Made by a program: the position numbers and the translations under genes
Part shown: positions 17,301 through 19,870 of the stretch, in pieces
Numbering within the stretch: position 1 is the stretch's first letter
Layout of the letters: every line of letters begins with the position of its first letter
Origin: JAJTFW01 sp046160245
GTDB taxonomy: Bacteria > Bacteroidota > Bacteroidia > AKYH767-A > OLB10
Reading direction: 5' to 3'
Assembly (NCBI GenBank): GCA_046160245.1
Contig: JBJXGU010000201.1
Span: forward strand, 1 to 19,870
DNA: 19,870 nt
The notes under the pieces: generated by a model
What the model was told of the DNA's origin: nothing
What the model saw: only the letters and a program-made list of their open reading frames with translations
Database searches by the model: none

Positions 17301-17401
17301 TCTTCGTTAGTACCGGTGGTCAATTGAGTCCATTGTGCTAAGCTCGTTGTCGAATTTACAAGCAAGAGAGCGACTGAAAGCAGTCGAAGGAAATGATTCA
17401 T
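11345..17401 (-). CDS. Giant multidomain T9SS protein with propeller, beta-helix, dockerin-like and cohesin-like domains
   Basis: This 2018-residue protein has a signal peptide at residues 1-22 (ending TTSLAQ). Approximate order: 25-325, YCF48/BNR-like propeller with repeats such as 'VAVGGAGRAYKSSNNGTTW' and 'IYRSTNNGTNW'; 326-580, Ig-like segments; 587-664, PKD-like (VWDWDFGPNATPSTF); 665-1130, propeller-like segments; 1139-1240, CARDB-like; 1270-1675, right-handed beta-helix (many N/S turns); 1680-1760, dockerin-like pair (WPGDCDSTKSVDNFD and DCNGDGLINLLD); 1772-1914, cohesin-like beta sandwich; 1935-2018, T9SS sorting domain (LFPNPTKSLSTILF, VLDLSGRMV, YANGIYFIEL). It is a secreted or surface protein; no hydrolase motif was recognised. 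A TATCTTCG sequence at 17422-17429 (minus) is a weak -7 candidate 20 bases before the ATG. The gene faces away from the RHS region. Confidence 0.88.
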   Translation of the reverse strand: MNHFLRLLSVALLLVNSTTSLAQWTQLTTGTNEDIYCVRYAPSGNVWAGTWNGIYRSSNSGSTFNFVTGINSTLGNTQIIGSFEDIHVTGPNSAIASGFYYLGNDLIIFGTANNGASWSHNYYTGSGTLPRYISAMDFDGTGNGVAVGGAGRAYKSSNNGTTWVAVTSGTTTLLEDVSWVNGSTFVSVSGSNIYRSTNNGTNWTSVLSLQSGIENISFARGTNTGYAGGFGTMKKSTDGGLTWVALNLPAYNIRTIYAFSPDTVYVGAYDGVYRTITGGTYWEKFNMPNVKWVNDITFFDANNGMVAGDSGYVAVTTNGGGLPMPISSFNLTGGNNCEGSTIQPNNLGNPAWSYQWLLNGSVVSTLHSPTLVLNPSGSATLSLIASNNGFSDTSTTSFSISPIPVVQSFAVIRDTICTGGTGHFTIPNSQVNVYYRVYDNNTPVGTGFNGNGGSVVISTPSNQTIVKPYKIRGIFSNVCGTDTLDVIDSIFIGKPATNVTAAYYRDTVCPGDTTYMLVYNSQPGWEYYLATQSSIKIQGNGGTVGIPVPAITSNKNHNVYANLMSHGCTSQIGGTYLLTYMFASVNILPGTLMGAVNQPIAITNASSGFNVWDWDFGPNATPSTFSGTNPTPVSFNTQMVDTIVITAKLNNTCQKIIKRPVYVYGVPVPSSMDTCKLDTSNVGSLLTLKVRMDDYNNIYFANYNASNPNFLFIPTVGKLDSAGNRVYFNSFQLLSNQPGMQGLPTGITYDRLGNTYISAHYFAAAYWDYQGNYIRNKNALIKIDASGKFQWAIESPAAEFTDLITINNRMYAIGRNVWNGCMMQTPKGGFTYTSTVNNKGDAFVMEWDDTGKILDFDAFGGTGSAGVSGPVPFRANVPLVSQFFDVDTLRQNLMASKASNGDMLICGMITTPTAGQIMKFGNATLSNNLPANNNGQQKSIFMTRYNATQGFTSAVNLLNGSPSFITNFIEDVNGNYVIIGKTKDRIITSAGENIFSNSTYDYQYLASFNPNGNLNWIVYADSMAFNSVGANADGSVSVGAYMNTKYLLVDALHQTYNVSPAASPGSYMLRFSATGAFQYGDNVNFYPIIDSRQDVCGNYHSLFKGGIPVGYKFIVSTLSMNNSCSPNCYAAYDPSSLDASALSLSISDTTINGPSNRNLFVKIMNNASLPITGMDIRYQINNNAVQNFAWNGNLNTGSSDSILLTTYNFNRSYNHVKVWVHQVNGSTDNQQGNDTVKLSQIVCSTPLSGTYSLGCDTCYFDTFLSSSKTMKRCGVSGPVKIAVEPGVYYEQLTVDSIPFASAIDSIVWTSANGIKESVVLDFAANNINYYRNTIRLNRAHYCSFENMTIQNTSAAPYDAMQLDHGCRASISVDASSGIRILNCIVHAPKRSNQAGSVAQGILMVGNMNNVVVTDNFIDGGENGLEMYYTSIGRDVSILRNEFWQTGGIRLGNIKRLMVDGNKIRYISSSGSGGTGLSMSQCDSFIVKNNLISNEVWGGASLYLTGCDCQTASPCLVYNNSVGYQPSWLPFESATFSGLNLDIIHNSFGNGVKLFAGMNAPTFRFNNNVVRSNSDFAIDSYNTIDFIQMNNNRYISNGVPIKIINDNIDYDLGTWKAFSGFDLQSDSVTASFRSLSDMHLLNAVAMPGVAFAGISTDIDGEIRSVTTPTIGADEFSVATLLSSVWPGDCDSTKSVDNFDILQIGLNFNRYYTSRPVLSDAWVSQPSLLWNKLQGNGTNMNHVDCNGDGLINLLDTVAIFNNYGLLHPVANPQVQSISVGPDLSIIPVGTTFTGGDTVHLKLMAGTAGLIVNDIGALGFKLAIPPSLIVPNTFVVTYNNNWMCPDTNCILFANMDESTGVAAISMARKDGTGVTGYGEVADVRFVVNAGYSGSPTVNININPYQAFDPISTAMPFTTNGGTITIVNTSVEELSLMDGVRLFPNPTKSLSTILFNWKGNGTDKMSIRVLDLSGRMVGNAIQLIPHYGSNRVEVDAESYANGIYFIELRSNTERKVLKMIKY

Positions 17402-17539
17402 GATTTGGGTTTTGGTAATGTCGAAGATATGGAAAAATATGGTTTTTGTGCTCCACCATTAGGAATAAAAAAAGTAAGCCCCCTTCATCTCTAGAATACC
17501 CATGAAACCCTAAACATTTAATGACATACAACGACGAAT

Positions 17540-18562
17540 TTGGCGGTTTCAAAAATAATATTCACCTTTATCTTGATGTTAAGATTAAGACATAGAATGA
17601 ATTATATTGTTTCAAGAGGCAGTGAAAACTTATTACGTTTCGGTTTTAATGGACACGAAAAGGTAGATGAGATTAGCGGTGCAGGGAAATATATGGATTT
17701 TGGTGCGAGAATGTACGACAATAGAATAGGTAGATTTTTAACCATTGATCCGGATTGTGAAAAATTCGCATCAACGAGTCCCTATGTATTTACGTATAAT
17801 AACCCTATATTTTTTATTGACAAAAACGGAAGAACTGGAGTTGCTTCAATAGAAGGAAATACAATTGTTGTTCGTGCAACCATTTACTATTATGGAGATA
17901 TTAAGCTTCCTGAAGCTCAAGATATGACTAATCAAATTCAGAATACTTGTAATAGAGTTCATCATGAAGATGGTACTATAGGATTAGGAGTGGTTGAAAT
18001 TGAAGGTCGTTCTTATAATGTTAGATTTGAGATTGCGGCTGAAGTTATTACTAGATCAGAAAATCAAACTGATGAGCAATATTTTTTTGAAGTTGGAAAC
18101 TTCATTGGGGGGATTGATAATAAAACTCATGATGTTAGAAGTAATGATCCGAAAAATAATTTCGTTAGAGTGGGGCCAAGCACAACAACTTCTCCTGTAT
18201 CAAATTATTCCGGAGATGGTGGTTATTTTGTAAAAAGTGAAACTGGAATTTTTAGTACCACTCCCACTCATGAAATATGGCATGGATTTCAGGCTTTAAA
18301 TACATTTGTTCACATACTTAACCAAACGCCAAATGGTTTGCCAAATATAAGTTCAGGCGATAGACCCGATATTAATCCTAACGAACGCGTAGTAACACAG
18401 TATGATATTTTCCAATTAAAATTGGATAAAATACTATGTAATGGAAATACAACAGGTGTAGTAGGTGGTGTAGCTGGCAATAAAATTTATGATGAAAATG
18501 GTTACGGAACTCCTAGTGTAGTCCAAGGTGAAGTACCCACAAATAATGAAAATTGTGAATAA
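17540..18562 (+). CDS. Truncated RHS core protein with HExxH C-terminal domain (candidate polymorphic toxin)
   Basis: The frame encodes up to 340 residues from a TTG at 17540; ATGs at 17573 or 17597 are alternatives, and none has an SD. Residues 33-96 are the conserved end of an RHS core: LRFGFNGHEK, DFGARMYDNRIGRFLTIDP, then SPYVFTYNNPIFFIDKNG. The rest of a normal RHS protein (YD repeats, hundreds to thousands of residues) is missing, so this is a headless module. Residues 98-340 form a variable C-terminal domain of unrecognised family with H244-E-I-W-H248 in TPTHEIWHGF (bases 18269-18283), a zinc-metallopeptidase (zincin) motif; E282 or D289 could be the third ligand. In RHS systems the domain after the core is the toxin, so a metallopeptidase-type effector is inferred. 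The last 17 bases overlap the next gene. It may be a silent donor cassette rather than an expressed gene. Confidence 0.75.
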   Translation: MAVSKIIFTFILMLRLRHRMNYIVSRGSENLLRFGFNGHEKVDEISGAGKYMDFGARMYDNRIGRFLTIDPDCEKFASTSPYVFTYNNPIFFIDKNGRTGVASIEGNTIVVRATIYYYGDIKLPEAQDMTNQIQNTCNRVHHEDGTIGLGVVEIEGRSYNVRFEIAAEVITRSENQTDEQYFFEVGNFIGGIDNKTHDVRSNDPKNNFVRVGPSTTTSPVSNYSGDGGYFVKSETGIFSTTPTHEIWHGFQALNTFVHILNQTPNGLPNISSGDRPDINPNERVVTQYDIFQLKLDKILCNGNTTGVVGGVAGNKIYDENGYGTPSVVQGEVPTNNENCE

Positions 18563-18932
18563 ACTATTTCTTAATTTACTAATATTATGCTGCAATGCTG
18601 TATTAATGCAGGGATGTGCAAGGATCTTCATTGAAGACGACATAATAAAAAAATGGAGAAGTGATCCATGGGGATGTAATAATGTTAGAGACAATCCAAT
18701 GATGAATAAAATTTTAGTATATTCAACTGGATTAGATAAACCAAGAAAATTAAAGTTGTTATCGCAATTGGGGAAACCTGATACTATGTTTTTATATCGA
18801 GGATGGGAAACAAGTTTTTACTATTTTGGAAGCGATTGTAAAAATGGAAAGCCAATTGAAAATTCACAGGATGGGAGATTGGAAGTATTACAGGATAGTG
18901 TAAATATTATATTTTCATTTACACACTTTTGA
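18546..18932 (+). CDS. Small lipoprotein, candidate immunity protein
   Basis: The ATG at 18546 is preferred to a GTG six codons upstream because it puts a clean signal peptide first: MKIVNKLFLNLLILCCNAVL, then MQG and the lipid-accepting C24. The lipobox is imperfect (Met at -3). The mature part is about 105 residues with no firm family. A segment LKLLSQLGKPDTMFLYRGWE followed by FYYFG recalls small BamE/SmpA-like lipoproteins, and three further Cys residues are present (one before and one after that segment are in hydrophilic contexts). It overlaps the RHS/HExxH gene by 17 bases in another frame, so the two are probably co-translated. Position directly after an RHS toxin domain suggests an immunity role, acting in the periplasm or on the outer membrane. 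Function is inferred from context only. Confidence 0.65.
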   Translation: MKIVNKLFLNLLILCCNAVLMQGCARIFIEDDIIKKWRSDPWGCNNVRDNPMMNKILVYSTGLDKPRKLKLLSQLGKPDTMFLYRGWETSFYYFGSDCKNGKPIENSQDGRLEVLQDSVNIIFSFTHF

Positions 18933-18969
18933 AGTTGCTTTGAATAAACTAAGTTTAATGTAATTCTAA

Positions 18970-18981
18970 GCAATTAATTGC
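18970..18981. repeat. Perfect 12-base palindrome GCAATTAATTGC
   Basis: A perfect palindrome lies between the lipoprotein gene and the point where the second RHS frame opens (18987). It could be an operator half-site pair, a recombination-associated site or chance in AT-rich DNA. No second copy was noticed near the first RHS module. Confidence 0.3.
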
Positions 18982-18986
18982 AGTGA

Positions 18987-19870
18987 ATAATCCAGCATAT
19001 TCCCGATTTAGAATTTGCATACGATGCACAAGGCAACCGTATAAGAAAGATAGTTAAGCCGAGCGGAAGTTTAAGCACCCCAACATTATGGACCACTACA
19101 GATTACGTTCGTGACCCCCAAGGCAATGTGTTGGCTGTGTATAATGGTCAATTTGTTTCAAGTGCTCATGATTATAAACTAAAAGAAAGATACCTTTACG
19201 GAAGTTCACTCGTTGGAATGGATTTACATGAAGAAGATATGTACGTAACAACCGCCGGAATCCCATTGCAAAATGGCGATCCTGCCTTGAAGCAATTTCA
19301 ATTGTCCAATCATTTGGGTAATGTTTTAGCAGTAGTGAATGGTGAAAGAAAAGCCATCCCCGATGTTACAGGAAATTCTATTGATCATTTTGAAGCACAG
19401 CTCGAAAACAGTTCAGACTACTATCCTTTTGGTTCTTTGTTAAGAGAACGAAGTACAAGATGGGTTTGGATAAAGGGCGCAGGATACCATCCTGTTACTA
19501 ATCCAACAGCAGTTGAATTGACCTTGGTAAACATGAATGAAGATCCAGCTAATATTGCAATAGATGGGAAGAGTTACCGTTTCTCCTTTAATGGAAAGGA
19601 AAATGATAATGAAGTGAAAGGTAATGGCAATAGTCTGGATTTTGGGGCAAGGATGTATGATTCGAGATTAGGAAGATGGTACAGTTTAGATCCGTTATCT
19701 GAAAAATACACTTCGCTTTCACCTTATAATTACGTAGCTAATTCTCCATTGAGCTTTATTGATCCAGACGGGAAAAAAATTGTTGATGCTAATGGGAAGG
19801 AGGTGATAGTAACAATAATTAAGAATGATGATGGTACAATAAAAAATATAAGTTATCAATTTTCTAATGG
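18987..19870 (+). CDS. Second RHS core fragment, headless and running off the window
   Basis: An uninterrupted frame runs from just after a TGA (18984-18986) to the right edge, about 294 codons. It encodes RHS core landmarks in order: FAYDAQGNRIRK near the start, TTDYVRDPQGNVLAVY, RYLYGSSLVG, SNHLGNVLAVV (from 19305), DYYPFGSLL, RFSFNGKEND, DFGARMYDSRLGRWYSLDP (from 19638), then SPYNYVANSPLSFIDPDGKK. A variable C-terminal domain starts after that and is cut by the edge. The first codons already sit inside the conserved core and no ATG occurs before 19218 (GTG at 19128), so the N-terminal shaft and signal peptide are absent. It is either an orphan cassette used by recombination or a 5'-deleted gene. 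Compared with the first module it carries about 60 residues between YYPFG and SFNGKE, longer than usual. Confidence 0.75.
   Translation, partial: MIQHIPDLEFAYDAQGNRIRKIVKPSGSLSTPTLWTTTDYVRDPQGNVLAVYNGQFVSSAHDYKLKERYLYGSSLVGMDLHEEDMYVTTAGIPLQNGDPALKQFQLSNHLGNVLAVVNGERKAIPDVTGNSIDHFEAQLENSSDYYPFGSLLRERSTRWVWIKGAGYHPVTNPTAVELTLVNMNEDPANIAIDGKSYRFSFNGKENDNEVKGNGNSLDFGARMYDSRLGRWYSLDPLSEKYTSLSPYNYVANSPLSFIDPDGKKIVDANGKEVIVTIIKNDDGTIKNISYQFSN

Overview
The window looks like chromosomal DNA from a member of the Bacteroidota (Flavobacteriia, Sphingobacteriia or Chitinophagia type; I cannot name the genus). The evidence is four proteins with C-terminal type IX secretion (T9SS) type A sorting domains, two promoters with a TAnnTTTG -7 box placed just before the start codon, near-absence of Shine-Dalgarno sequences, an ECF sigma factor followed by a Bacteroidota-style membrane/barrel protein, and RHS core proteins of the Bacteroidota type. 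The DNA is AT-rich. I see no rRNA, tRNA, CRISPR array or insertion sequence.

Layout. Bases 1-731 hold the 3' end of a large T9SS-exported protein, closed by a strong hairpin terminator. Two independently promoted housekeeping-type genes follow: a rhomboid protease with a repeat-bearing cytoplasmic tail (817-1770) and methylmalonyl-CoA epimerase (1914-2315). Converging on them is a 1133-residue beta-strand-repeat T9SS protein (2335-5736, minus), with a HAD-family phosphatase (5884-6525, minus) upstream of it. A 362-base divergent intergenic region then separates a plus-strand group: an ECF sigma factor (6888-7466), overlapping a predicted anti-sigma/outer-membrane-barrel hybrid (7456-8886), a beta-propeller lipoprotein (9030-10226), a hairpin, and a thioredoxin-fold Omp28-like T9SS protein (10331-11332). 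Converging on that group, with only 12 bases between stop codons, is a 2018-residue multidomain T9SS protein (11345-17401, minus) with a YCF48/BNR-like propeller, Ig/PKD-like domains, a second propeller-like region, a beta-helix, a dockerin-like pair and a cohesin-like domain.

The last 2.3 kb (17540-19870, plus) is an accessory region that looks like an array of headless RHS modules. The first is a short RHS core fused to a C-terminal domain with an HExxH zincin motif; it overlaps by 17 bases a small lipoprotein that is a natural immunity candidate. The second is a longer RHS core that lacks an N-terminal YD-repeat shaft, has no early ATG and runs off the window. No full-length RHS gene lies upstream inside the window.

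How the genes may work together (inference): most of the window encodes envelope and cell-surface proteins, with the sigma factor and its membrane partner as a plausible envelope-sensing switch for the genes around them. The most interesting parts are the RHS toxin/immunity module and the sigma-factor partner that appears to span both membranes.
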